DNA of 64,000 nt from Terriglobia bacterium (GCA_020073215.1 JAIQFO010000026.1:1-64000); one strand, 5' to 3'. Shown: positions 7,936 to 15,831, counted from the first letter of the stretch. The notes: generated from the letters alone by a model not told the origin. Made by a program: numbers and translations.

Positions 7936-8919
7936 ATGTCGCTGAAAGATACTTTCGAACAGAACAAGCAGAGGCGTTACATCATGTTCGGCGGCAAGGG
8001 CGGGCTGGGGAAGACTACCTTCTCCGCTGCCACCGCCTTCTGGCTGGCGCAGCAGGGACACAAAGTCCTGGTCTTCTCCGTGGACCCACAGGCTTCGCTC
8101 AGCGACATCTTTCAGAAGGACATTTTTGGCAAGGGCCCGGTGAAGATCATGGACAACCTCTGGGCCCAGGAAATTGACGCCGACAGCCACATCCGGGCGT
8201 ACCAGGACCAGATCCGCAAAAAGATTCTCGACATGTACGGGCTGGAGGCGGTGCCGGAGGAGGTCGAACAGTACATCCAGGCAGCCTCGGCCGAGCCAGC
8301 CATGGAAGAGTCAGCCATCTTCGACGCAGTGGTGGATATCGTCGTAGGCGGCGAATACGACTATTACATCTACGATCTGGTTCCGCTGGGGCACGCGCTT
8401 TATTACCTCTCGATGGCCAAGGTTTATGACGAGTGGATCAATCGCATTACCAAGCTGCGGGAAGAGATGCGTGAGCACGAGGAGATGGTGGCGCGCATCA
8501 AGCGCCAGAAGACCACGGAAGAAGACCACATTCTTACCGAACTGCTGTACATCAAGAACCGCATTAACCAGTCTTCCAGCATCCTGACCGACCGCGAAAA
8601 AACCGCGTTCTTCTTTGTGGTTGTGCCCGAGGAGATGATCATCCTCGACACGGCCAAGGCGGCCCAACTGTTTGCCAAGTTCGATGTGCCCATTGCCGGC
8701 TACGTGGTCAACCGGGTACTCCCGCCGGACTTGGAGGGAAAAGACATTCCGCCCTACCTTCGCAATCGCATCAAGATGCAGGGGAACTATCTCACCGAGA
8801 TTGACAAAACCTTCGGCAACCAGGTTGTCGCTCGGGTACTCGAGTTGGAGCGGGACATCACAGGGCTGCCGATGATTGAGAAACTGGCCGGGATGATGTA
8901 CGGCAATGGGAGGCAGTGA
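7936..8919 (+). CDS. Get3/ArsA-like ATPase, subunit 1 (degenerate switch II)
   Basis: 327 aa, SIMIBI-class P-loop NTPase. The deviant Walker A is GGKGGLGKTT (residues 19-28) with the signature Lys21. Switch I is SVDPQASLSDIF and keeps the catalytic-type Asp50. The switch II motif, DTAPTGH in Get3 and ArsA, reads YDLVPLGHALYYL: Asp147 remains but Thr-Ala is lost. A conserved EPAMEESAIF segment and a Lys/Glu-rich helical insert follow. It overlaps the ribosome site of the next ATPase gene. Family members energise arsenite efflux or chaperone tail-anchored proteins; no ArsB, ArsR or ArsC is nearby, so arsenic resistance is unlikely. Confidence 0.85.
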   Translation: MSLKDTFEQNKQRRYIMFGGKGGLGKTTFSAATAFWLAQQGHKVLVFSVDPQASLSDIFQKDIFGKGPVKIMDNLWAQEIDADSHIRAYQDQIRKKILDMYGLEAVPEEVEQYIQAASAEPAMEESAIFDAVVDIVVGGEYDYYIYDLVPLGHALYYLSMAKVYDEWINRITKLREEMREHEEMVARIKRQKTTEEDHILTELLYIKNRINQSSSILTDREKTAFFFVVVPEEMIILDTAKAAQLFAKFDVPIAGYVVNRVLPPDLEGKDIPPYLRNRIKMQGNYLTEIDKTFGNQVVARVLELERDITGLPMIEKLAGMMYGNGRQ

Positions 8920-8920
8920 G

Positions 8921-9922
8921 ATGTCAGAGATCAAACAGTCTTTGACTGATTTTGTGGTGGCGCACCCCAAGCTCAAGTTCATGTTTTTTGGGGGCAAGGG
9001 CGGTGTCGGCAAGACGGTGATGGCAGGCGTCACCGCCATGCAAATGGCGCAGCAGGGTCGGCGCACTATTCTGGCGTCCACAAATCCGGTTCACAGCCTG
9101 AGCGGCCTGCTCGACCAGAACGTCTACGGGCAGGCGACGCCAGTCAAAGATGTGCCCAATCTCTGGGCTTATGAAATTGACACCAAAGAGACGATCGAAC
9201 GCTCCAAGCAGGACATCAAGACGAAAATTCGCTGGTTCCTGAAGTTCGCCGAGATCTCCACCCAGGCGGACGCGTTCGTGGAGAGCGCCACCATGAACCC
9301 GGCCTTCGAAGAGTCGGCGATGTTCGAGAACATGGTGGACCTGATGTTCAAGAACGAATACGACGTCTACGTCTTCGACACCGCGCCCACCGCCAATGCC
9401 CGGCGCCTCTTAGGCATGAGCAAGGTCTACTCCATGTGGGTGAACAAAATGGTGAAGTCGCGGGAGGAAGCGCAGTCGCTGCGTGACCTGTTCTCCTTCA
9501 CCAAGAAGAAGGAAGCGGACCCCCTGATGGAGTATCTGCTGTCATTCCGCGAGCGCATCAGCCACGCCCGCGAGTTACTGACCGACGTCGAGCAGACAGC
9601 GTTTTTTTTCGTGACGCTGCCCGAGGCACTGCCCATCGCGGTCATTAAGCGCTTCATCAACTGGTTCCACGATTTTGGAATTCCGGTGGGTGGTGTGGTG
9701 GTCAATATGGTGATCCAGAAGGATCAACTGCGCCCCGACTCGCCCGAGTTCGTCAAGAACCGGGTCGCGATGCAGGATGCTTACATGGAGGAGATTTGGC
9801 GTGATTTCGACAATGTGCGCGCCGTGCTGCCGCTATTCGATAACGAGGTGCGCGGCACTGAGGCCCTGAAAATGATGGCCCAGCACGCCTTCCCGCAGGT
9901 GGGGACTCCCGCCGGCGGGTAG
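8921..9922 (+). CDS. Get3/ArsA-like ATPase, subunit 2 (switch I Asp replaced by Asn)
   Basis: 333 aa. Walker A is GGKGGVGKTV (residues 24-33). Switch I reads ASTNPVHSLSG, so the catalytic Asp of the family motif (DPAHSL) is Asn55, codon AAT. Switch II is intact: FDTAPTANARRLL (Asp153). The MNPAFEESAMF segment matches EPAMEESAIF in subunit 1. The start at 8921 follows GGGAGG and lies one base after the upstream stop, so translation is likely coupled. Compared with subunit 1 it lost the opposite active-site element, consistent with a heterodimer. Confidence 0.85.
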   Translation: MSEIKQSLTDFVVAHPKLKFMFFGGKGGVGKTVMAGVTAMQMAQQGRRTILASTNPVHSLSGLLDQNVYGQATPVKDVPNLWAYEIDTKETIERSKQDIKTKIRWFLKFAEISTQADAFVESATMNPAFEESAMFENMVDLMFKNEYDVYVFDTAPTANARRLLGMSKVYSMWVNKMVKSREEAQSLRDLFSFTKKKEADPLMEYLLSFRERISHARELLTDVEQTAFFFVTLPEALPIAVIKRFINWFHDFGIPVGGVVVNMVIQKDQLRPDSPEFVKNRVAMQDAYMEEIWRDFDNVRAVLPLFDNEVRGTEALKMMAQHAFPQVGTPAGG

Positions 9923-10000
9923 GGTGTTGCAGTCAATAGTACCCGCGGGCGGTCCAGTGCTTCCTGGCAGTGGACGGTGGCGGAAGAGAAATCTCGGATC

Positions 10001-10048
10001 GAAACCCAGTCTTTATTGAAACCCAGTCTTTATCGAAACCCAGTCTTA
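10001..10048 (+). repeat. Tandem 17-bp repeat, 2.8 copies
   Basis: The unit GAAACCCAGTCTTTAT(T/C) is repeated at 10001-10017, 10018-10034 and partly at 10035-10048. The last copy runs into the stop codon of the convergent GTPase gene. It occupies the gap between two convergent genes and looks like recent slippage amplification. Confidence 0.8.
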
Positions 10049-11377
10049 GTGTTTCGCCTCCGCCGGCGCTTCAACCTGCGCGAGGATTTCCGCCAGCCCC
10101 GGATGAGTGAGTTCTTCCACCTCGTAAGTAACCCGCAAGCTGGGTTTGTTGAGCTTGATGACGCGCGCCAGATCAATCGGCGTGGCGATCAGAACCAGGT
10201 CGCAGGGCACGCGGTTGATGGTCTCTTCCAGTTCATGCCGTTGCATCACGCTGTAACCCATGGCGGGAAGAAGATGTTCGAGGTGCGGGTAGCGTTCAAA
10301 CGTGCCGCGAATGGACCCGACCGCAAACGGCTTGGGGCCCACCAACTCGGCCGCTCCCCAATTGCGCGCCGCGACGACTCCGGCGCCATAGGGCATTTCG
10401 CCGTGGGTCAGGGTGGGGCCGTCTTCGACGACCAACACGCGCTTTCCCTTCACCAGTTCCGGCGTAGGCGCGGAGACCCGGCAAGCGGTCTCAACAATTT
10501 TTGCCTTGGGATTACTTGCCTGGATGTTGCGCCGGACCGTCTCGATGTCCTGCCGCGTCGCCGTATCGACCTTGTTGATGACCACCACGTCGGCGCGTCT
10601 CAGGTTGACCTCTCCCGGGAAATACGACAGTTCGTGTCCGGGGCGCAGCGGGTCGGCCACCACGAGTTCCAGATCGGACTTGTAAAACGGAGTATCGTTA
10701 TTGCCTCCATCCCAGAGAATGATGTCGGCTTCCTTCTCGGCCTGGCGCAAAATTCTCTCGTAGTCCACGCCGGCATAGACGACGGTTCCCTGACGGATGT
10801 GTGGTTCGTACTCCTCGCGCTCTTCGATGGTGCATTGCTGCAAATCGAGATCGTCGATGGTGGCAAAGCGCTGCACCGCCTGTGCGACCAGGTCGCCGTA
10901 GGGCATGGGATGACGGATGACGACGGGTTTCCAGCCTTGGCGGCGCAGCTCGGAAGCCACCCGTCTCGACAGCGGACTCTTGCCGCAGCCGGTCCGCACC
11001 GCGCAAACCGAAACCACCGGGACTGTCGATTTGATTTGCGTACGCTCGGTCCCCAATAGCCAAAAGTCCGCGCCGGCAGCCACCACGCGCGATGCGAGGT
11101 GCATCAGGTTCTGGTGGGAGATATCGCTGTAGGCGAACACCACCGCCTCGACGCGCTCGTCGCGAATTAGTTTTTCCAGATCCTTCTCTTCAAAGATGGG
11201 GATTCCCACGGGATACTGCGAACTGCCGGCGAGTTCCGGCGGGTAGCGGCGGCCGGCAATATCGGGGATTTGGGTGGCGGTGAAGGCAACGACTTGGTAA
11301 TCAGGATTATTGCGAAAAATGACGTTGAAATTATGAAAGTCCCTGCCCGCCGCACCTAAGATGAGAATCCTCTTCAT
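10046..11377 (-). CDS. Cyclic 2,3-diphosphoglycerate synthetase-like GTPase (COG2403)
   Basis: 443 aa. A Rossmann-like N-domain (KRILILGAAGRDFHNFN) precedes a P-loop domain with AVRTGCGKSPLSRRVA (Walker A), DGGNNDTPF, VVINKVDTA (G4, NKxD) and VEDGPTLTHGEMPYGAG. This layout matches COG2403, which includes methanogen cyclic 2,3-diphosphoglycerate synthetase and bacterial proteins of unproven function. A bacterial member near Get3-like ATPases might be a GTPase chaperone instead. It converges on the ATPase operon. Confidence 0.8.
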   Translation of the reverse strand: MKRILILGAAGRDFHNFNVIFRNNPDYQVVAFTATQIPDIAGRRYPPELAGSSQYPVGIPIFEEKDLEKLIRDERVEAVVFAYSDISHQNLMHLASRVVAAGADFWLLGTERTQIKSTVPVVSVCAVRTGCGKSPLSRRVASELRRQGWKPVVIRHPMPYGDLVAQAVQRFATIDDLDLQQCTIEEREEYEPHIRQGTVVYAGVDYERILRQAEKEADIILWDGGNNDTPFYKSDLELVVADPLRPGHELSYFPGEVNLRRADVVVINKVDTATRQDIETVRRNIQASNPKAKIVETACRVSAPTPELVKGKRVLVVEDGPTLTHGEMPYGAGVVAARNWGAAELVGPKPFAVGSIRGTFERYPHLEHLLPAMGYSVMQRHELEETINRVPCDLVLIATPIDLARVIKLNKPSLRVTYEVEELTHPGLAEILAQVEAPAEAKH

Positions 11378-11703
11378 GAATGCCTCCGCATACCATTGTA
11401 TGGTCTCTTGGGGCCGGGAGGGGTGGCAGTGCTGCTCGTCACCGGCGGGTGTGATCGCGTCCTGAGACGATGCGTAGCATTGACGCGGTCCCGCAAGCTA
11501 TGAGTCCCAGTCATATATCCGGCGCATCTCCCAGCTAGCAAATGTCATTGTTTAACTGAGAACTGAAAAAGAAGAGAACTCGATCTCAACACCTCTACCG
11601 CGTCAGTCTCAAGGTGTCCGCGTGGCTAACATCATTCGGGGGCCGGCAACTGCTGGAGGTGGCTAAACGCGAGGCCGCGTTTGTGATCTCGGGGCCGAAT
11701 GCT
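11378..11703. other. Intergenic stretch without a convincing gene
   Basis: About 330 bases upstream of the GTPase gene. A frame from 11614 to 11925 is open on the plus strand but reads into sequence antisense to the YqgE-like gene, and apart from the duplicated 28-codon fragment it shows no recognisable protein. I see no RNA gene or clear terminator here. Confidence 0.4.
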
Positions 11704-11787
11704 GAGATATGGAAAGACGAGATTGATCGGGCGCTTCGGGAGAAGCGGTCGCGCTGGGCGCTTAGTTATGGGCTGGTGGAGGTAGGG
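11704..11787 (+). repeat. Duplicated 28-codon gene fragment, copy 1
   Basis: 84 bases, 73 identical to 12727-12810 in the same orientation. In the shared frame they encode a peptide containing EIDRALRE, RSRWALSYGLVEVG. Nine of eleven differences fall on third codon positions and eight are synonymous, a sign that the sequence evolved as protein. The surrounding open frame (11614-11925) diverges from that of copy 2, and the 3' end lies antisense to the YqgE-like gene. I infer a remnant of a duplicated gene. Confidence 0.6.
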
Positions 11788-12637
11788 TCAGGGCTGCTAC
11801 CTGGCGACTCCAGAGGTCTCCCGCCGCCGACCCACTTGGATCTGCGTCCGCGGGCTTGCTCCGCGCCAAGTGTAGTTCCGTTTTGCGAATCATTCGCGGC
11901 CACAGGGAATCCGGATCGGAATTGAAAACTGTTCCGGCATCCGCCCGAAAAATGAACCACGCGCCCAGATCCACTTCCTTCCGCAGTTGATCCGCATTCC
12001 ATCCGGCGTAGCCCAGATAAACGTGAAAAGTGTCAGGGTCAGGTCGAGCCGAGATGGTCTGTTCGAAGAGGGCCTTCGTAGAAATCAGGTAAACCGCACC
12101 GAATATGTGCTGAGCTCCTTCAACCTTCGCCGGCGACTGAAGCAATGCAAACACCGCGGGAGTTTCGACCGGACCTCCGAGATAGACTTTGTCGGAACGG
12201 CCTTTCGCCGCCTTGGGCTCCTTCAGCACTCGTGAAAGCGGGACTTCCGAGCGCCGGTTGAGAATCAGTCCGACCACACCTTCTTCATCGTAGTGAACCA
12301 GCAGGATGACCGTTTCAGCGAAATTCGGATCGCCGAGGTCTCGACTTGCGACCAGCAACTTTCCGGCGCCCAGATCCTTGGCGTTCTTGGATTGGACAGG
12401 AAGAAAAACGGGGATTTCACTTTTGGCGCGGAACGCCTCGACCCCGTGCGATCGGTCTGGCGGGTTCGCCGGCTCGCCCATGTAGGAGAGCGACGCGTGG
12501 GGGACAAGCGTATCGTTCGGCCGCGAATTCGGCGCCGGCACATCAAATTGGTTGATCGGAACGTTGAACCTTCTCACCGCAACGAAGGCAACAATCGTGG
12601 CCAGAATTGTGAAAAAGCACAGTTTGCGCAAAGACAT
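11762..12637 (-). CDS. YqgE/AlgH-family (UPF0301) protein with N-terminal membrane anchor
   Basis: 291 aa. Residues about 5-22 form a membrane helix or uncleaved signal. The UPF0301 domain follows from residue about 90: GKLLVASRDLGDPNFAETVI, HYDEEGVVGLILNRRSEVPL, YLGGPVE, FHVYLGYAGWNADQL. The family is usually about 187 aa and cytoplasmic; the anchor plus linker and the C-terminal Pro/Ala tail are additions. Function of the family is unsettled. A TATAAT on the minus strand at 12691-12696 could be its -10 element. Confidence 0.82.
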   Translation of the reverse strand: MSLRKLCFFTILATIVAFVAVRRFNVPINQFDVPAPNSRPNDTLVPHASLSYMGEPANPPDRSHGVEAFRAKSEIPVFLPVQSKNAKDLGAGKLLVASRDLGDPNFAETVILLVHYDEEGVVGLILNRRSEVPLSRVLKEPKAAKGRSDKVYLGGPVETPAVFALLQSPAKVEGAQHIFGAVYLISTKALFEQTISARPDPDTFHVYLGYAGWNADQLRKEVDLGAWFIFRADAGTVFNSDPDSLWPRMIRKTELHLARSKPADADPSGSAAGDLWSRQVAALTLPPPAHN

Positions 12638-12726
12638 GCTGCTCTCCCCACTGGCCCTCTTTGTTGCAAATGCCCTGGCGCCCGAGTGGAATTATAGTCC
12701 GTGGGCGGCGGGGAGGTGTGTTTTCG

Positions 12727-12810
12727 GAAATCTCGAAAGAAGAGATTGATCGGGCGCTTCGGGAAATGCGGTCGCGCTGGGCGCTTAGTTACGGACTGGT
12801 GGAAGTGGGT
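12727..12810 (+). repeat. Duplicated 28-codon gene fragment, copy 2
   Basis: Partner of 11704-11787. It encodes the same peptide with Ser for Trp, Glu for Asp and Met for Lys changes. Its frame is open from 12661 to 12855 and ends shortly after in a short tail (RERISLSQLRVKGR). The two copies flank the YqgE-like gene as direct repeats, so recombination between them would delete that gene. Confidence 0.6.
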
Positions 12811-12851
12811 AGGGAGCGCATCTCCCTAAGTCAGCTGAGGGTTAAGGGTCG

Positions 12852-13520
12852 TTAATCTCCTTCGGCCCCGCGTTGAGCCTTGCATGGGTTCGGGGGCGGC
12901 GGTGGCGGCGGTAATTGCTGCCACCAATTTAGCTGTTCACGCGGAATCTCATAGACTTGAGCGTGAATCCAGACAAACAGTGCAATAGCAATGAGCAGAA
13001 CGGTGCCAGCGGCACCGCCGATAAGCTTAGGCGATGGTCTGTGAGTCGCTGCAAGTCTTTCTCCAACAAAAAAGAACGATCTTATCGGCAAAACTAGCGC
13101 AATCAGCATGAGTGAGAAGGACAGAATGAACCGCATCCAAATTCGGGAAGGTCCCGGCTCATAGATCGCGTTGAAGATAAACTCAGGGAACGAGAGGGGC
13201 TGAGTTAGCGGGAATATCGGCCGTACAAAGATCGGGAATGCCCAGGCCCATGCGATGACAAACATCACAAGCCACGCGGAACGAGCGCGCCGAACGTACC
13301 CTGTCCATATAACGATCAGCCCGATGAGAATGATTGCTACGCAAGCGATCCCGAGGTAATGCATCGTATGGGGTTCCATTGGGAAGCCTATGTCGCTCAG
13401 TGCTAGCGCCCTCTGGTCCCTTTCGTTGAGGGCATACCGCAACACGGGTGGAATGAGGCGAAGCAGCGCGATTGTAAAGAGCACGCTCGATAAGAAGACC
13501 GAGTCGGCACGGATTTTCAT
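12852..13520 (-). CDS. Hypothetical multi-pass membrane protein
   Basis: 222 aa with about five hydrophobic segments, among them FLSSVLFTIALLRLIPPVL, IACVAIILIGLIVIWTGYV, WLVMFVIAWAWAFPIFV and FILSFSLMLIALVLPI. A short periplasmic or cytoplasmic tail carries eight prolines in a row. ATG 13520 is preferred: AGGAGG lies 6 bases upstream. The frame is open to 13598 without support. No family recognised. Confidence 0.7.
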   Translation of the reverse strand: MKIRADSVFLSSVLFTIALLRLIPPVLRYALNERDQRALALSDIGFPMEPHTMHYLGIACVAIILIGLIVIWTGYVRRARSAWLVMFVIAWAWAFPIFVRPIFPLTQPLSFPEFIFNAIYEPGPSRIWMRFILSFSLMLIALVLPIRSFFFVGERLAATHRPSPKLIGGAAGTVLLIAIALFVWIHAQVYEIPREQLNWWQQLPPPPPPPNPCKAQRGAEGD

Positions 13521-13661
13521 GGCGGTCCTCCTAACGAACACACCTGCCAGCCCCATTCTTACGCCAAAGGGCCAAGACTTGCCACCTGGCTGACGCAAAC
13601 TAACTATCCCGAATTGCGCCGCTACTTCTTAAAACATCAGTTCCCTATTACCATCCAAGCG

Positions 13662-15293
13662 ATGACTTCTCGCTTCGCACAATGGCTGCGCGATCCGCTT
13701 TTTCTTTTGTGTCTGACGGCGGGGCTGCTTGCGTTCGTTGTGCAATCGGGCGAGTTGGGGACGGCCGACACGGCGCACCGGCTGCAAACCACGCATTGGC
13801 TCTGGACCTCGGAGCCGCAGGTTTTCCCGTACGAGTATCCCGAGTTTGGACTGCATGGGCGGGGCGGGCGGCTTCATAGCTGGTATGGCATTGGACAGTC
13901 GCTGCTGATGCTGCCCTCCGATCTTCTGGGGACGTGGATTGCGCACTGGTCCATCTTTTCGGAATACGAAGACGATCCTGCCGTTCGCAGCATCGTGGTC
14001 AGTTACTTCACCAGTATTTTGGTGAACGTGCTCACGGCGCTGGTCGCATTCCGGTTCCTGCGGCAGTTGCGCTTTGGCATGAAAGAGTTGGTGGCGAGCG
14101 TGCTGGCACTGATGTTCTGCACGACTCATCTTCACTACACGCAGAACATGATGGAGAACAACTACATCATGCTGCTGACGCTGACGGGATTTTCATTTCA
14201 GTACGAGTGGTTGCGCACCGGGAGCCGGCGCGCGCTTTTCTGGGGAGCCGGCGCGCTGGGACTGAACCTGCTTACGCGGCTTACGACTGGGATGGATCTT
14301 ATCGCGACAGGAATCTTTGTCTTGCTCGTGTCTTGGTTTGAAGCTCGCGGAGCGACGGGCGCTTCGCACATCTCGCAGTTTGGCGGCCGGGCGGGGGCGC
14401 CCGGCTCTCCACCGGCAAACCTGTTGTTGCAACGGCTCATCGATTACTGCAAAGTCGCGGCGCCCGTTTACGTATTCTTTTTCGTCGTCGATCGTGCCTA
14501 TCAGTTTTATCGCTTCGGGTCTTTCACCAATACCTACGTAACGTTATTCGCGCGGGAATATCAGCAACGGGATCCTACGCTGCCGGCGAACTTTCCCTGG
14601 AGCACGCCTTTTCATGCGGGCGTTCTCGGCGCGCTGTTCCAGCCGGAGAAGTCTATTTTTCTGTTCGATCCACTTCTGGTGCTGGCGATTTTCCTGCTGA
14701 CTTGGCTGTGGAAGCGCCTGACTCCAGAGGTGCGCGCTTATGGGTTGACCTCGCTTCTGCTGCTGCTCGGATACATCTGCTTTTACGCGCGCTACACCTT
14801 CTGGAGCGGCGACTTTGCCTGGGGCGACCGCTATGTCTCGACCACGGTGGAACTGGTGGCGCTCATTGCCGTACCGCTGCTGATGGGCCTTCGGGAGGTT
14901 CTGGGAAAAGCGATCTGGCGCGCGGGATGCGCGCTGATCGCGGTCAGCCTGGTGATTCAGTTGGCATCGCTCGCCTTCTGGCTGCCGCTCGAGATTTACC
15001 AGATGGAAACGCTGGGGCATCCGACGTTTGTGATTGCCCTGCGCTGCAAGAACATCGTTGCCTTTGTGTTGGGCAAGATGGATGCCTGGGGATTGATCAC
15101 CGGAGCCATGACCCAGGACACTTGGGATTACGTTCACATTACGACCTGGAATTTTCTGCCGTTTCTGCTGCGCCGGGTTGGAGTGACTCCGGGCTGGGTG
15201 GGGGATACGGCGCTGGCTATCTGGGTTGCGGGGATTGCAGCGCTCGGAGCGGCTTTGTTGCGGCTGCGAAGTTGCTTGCGGGCGTTGGCGTGA
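13662..15293 (+). CDS. Multi-pass membrane protein, GT39/PMT-like glycosyltransferase fold
   Basis: About 543 aa with ten or more hydrophobic segments. The long first loop after helix one holds FPYEYPEFGLHGRGGRLHSW, the place where GT-C enzymes carry acidic catalytic residues. I therefore suggest a polyprenyl-phosphate-sugar transferase of the GT39/PMT or ArnT type, without a diagnostic motif. Start 13662 is the first ATG before the first helix; the frame is open to a TTG at 13614. Residues near 240-260 (GRAGAPGSPPAN) come from a palindromic repeat (14381-14408) lying in frame in a cytoplasmic loop. Confidence 0.55.
   Translation: MTSRFAQWLRDPLFLLCLTAGLLAFVVQSGELGTADTAHRLQTTHWLWTSEPQVFPYEYPEFGLHGRGGRLHSWYGIGQSLLMLPSDLLGTWIAHWSIFSEYEDDPAVRSIVVSYFTSILVNVLTALVAFRFLRQLRFGMKELVASVLALMFCTTHLHYTQNMMENNYIMLLTLTGFSFQYEWLRTGSRRALFWGAGALGLNLLTRLTTGMDLIATGIFVLLVSWFEARGATGASHISQFGGRAGAPGSPPANLLLQRLIDYCKVAAPVYVFFFVVDRAYQFYRFGSFTNTYVTLFAREYQQRDPTLPANFPWSTPFHAGVLGALFQPEKSIFLFDPLLVLAIFLLTWLWKRLTPEVRAYGLTSLLLLLGYICFYARYTFWSGDFAWGDRYVSTTVELVALIAVPLLMGLREVLGKAIWRAGCALIAVSLVIQLASLAFWLPLEIYQMETLGHPTFVIALRCKNIVAFVLGKMDAWGLITGAMTQDTWDYVHITTWNFLPFLLRRVGVTPGWVGDTALAIWVAGIAALGAALLRLRSCLRALA
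14381..14408 (+). repeat. Palindromic repeat inside the GT39-like gene
   Basis: GGCCGGGCGGGGGCGCCCGG plus CTCTCCAC closely matches the intergenic copy at 18835-18861 (GGCCGGGCGAGATGCCCGG, then CGCTCCAC). The element is in frame and encodes a Gly/Ala/Pro-rich loop between two membrane segments. Confidence 0.55.
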
Positions 15294-15298
15294 GGACA

Positions 15299-15364
15299 GC
15301 CCCTGAAGGGGCGGTTGATTTCGGAGACTTGCGGTATCGCTAAAGCGATACCCTGATACGAAAC
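15299..15364 (+). repeat. Double-hairpin repeat (family E), copy 1
   Basis: Hairpin 1 is GCCCC TGAA GGGGC; after a linker with TCGGAGACTT comes hairpin 2, GGTATCGC TAAA GCGATACC, and the tail CTGATACGAAAC. It begins 5 bases after the stop of the GT39-like gene. Other copies: 22699-22769, 34212-34281 (inverted) and 63460-63526. It could end transcription or stabilise the mRNA 3' end. Confidence 0.8.
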
Positions 15365-15477
15365 TTCAGATGCAAAATCTGACCTTTCCGCGGCCCAGTC
15401 CATCCGCGACGGTTCTGCTATGATCGCGGTTGGGCCGGGAAAACCGGCGGATTTCATCTCTTACGAGGAGTTTTATC

Positions 15478-15690
15478 ATGGAAATGGCCGCTCTTCCTCT
15501 AGGCTCCCGCCGCAATGAAGACATCGCACTTGACCTTATGAAATTTATCGCTATGACTACCGGGTACGGCAAGACGGCCGGGGCTGGCGTCGGATTCCAG
15601 GGTAGCACCGCGGCCGACAAGCCGGAGGAATACGCCGCTCATCTGCTGGAGCTCTACGGGCGGTGCTTGCAGTCGGTGGGCGGGAAGTAG
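15478..15690 (+). CDS. Small conserved hypothetical protein
   Basis: 70 aa, starting at ATG 15478 with GAGGAG seven bases upstream. The sequence is mixed helical with a Gly-rich centre (TTGYGKTAGAGVGFQG) and a C-terminal helix (PEEYAAHLLELYGRCLQSVG). GYGKTAG resembles a phosphate-binding loop but no Walker B or fold supports an NTPase at this length. Function unknown. It stands alone between two repeat elements. Confidence 0.6.
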   Translation: MEMAALPLGSRRNEDIALDLMKFIAMTTGYGKTAGAGVGFQGSTAADKPEEYAAHLLELYGRCLQSVGGK

Positions 15691-15731
15691 GCTGGAATCG
15701 CGAATACGGAATTACTGTCAGCGCCGGCGGC

Positions 15732-15779
15732 TGCCGAGCTTTGCTCGGCTTGGACGGGCGAGGCGCCCATCCCCACACT
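15732..15779 (+). repeat. GC-rich double palindrome (family F), intergenic copy
   Basis: GCCGAGC TTT GCTCGGC is followed by TTGGACGGGCGAGGCGCCC and ATCCCCACAC. The same two-part layout with a compensated first stem (GCGGAGC TGC GCTCCGC) lies inside the molybdopterin oxidoreductase gene at 20671-20717. Confidence 0.7.
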
Positions 15780-15831
15780 CCCATCCCACACCAGCTTGAC
15801 TACGGTAACCCCTTGCCGCTGAACCTCTTCG

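Noticed and set aside
6547-8190. Open frame of more than 540 codons on the minus strand across the small-protein pair and first ATPase
   Set aside because: Only its last 208 codons (from ATG 7173) look like protein. The rest is antisense to well-supported plus-strand genes with family motifs.
7936-9922. Arsenic resistance operon
   Set aside because: The ATPases resemble ArsA, but no ArsB, ArsC, ArsD, ArsR or metal-binding Cys motif is present nearby.
9977-11059. 360-codon plus-strand frame opposite the COG2403 GTPase
   Set aside because: The minus-strand gene has P-loop and NKxD motifs in order; the plus frame is a shadow in high-GC DNA.
11614-11925. 103-codon plus-strand frame containing fragment copy 1 as a complete gene
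   Set aside because: Beyond the duplicated 28 codons it diverges from copy 2 and its second half is antisense to the YqgE-like gene. I keep the fragment as a repeat, not as a gene.
15478-15690. Small NTPase based on GYGKTAG
   Set aside because: The motif only loosely resembles a Walker A loop and the 70-residue product cannot hold a P-loop fold.
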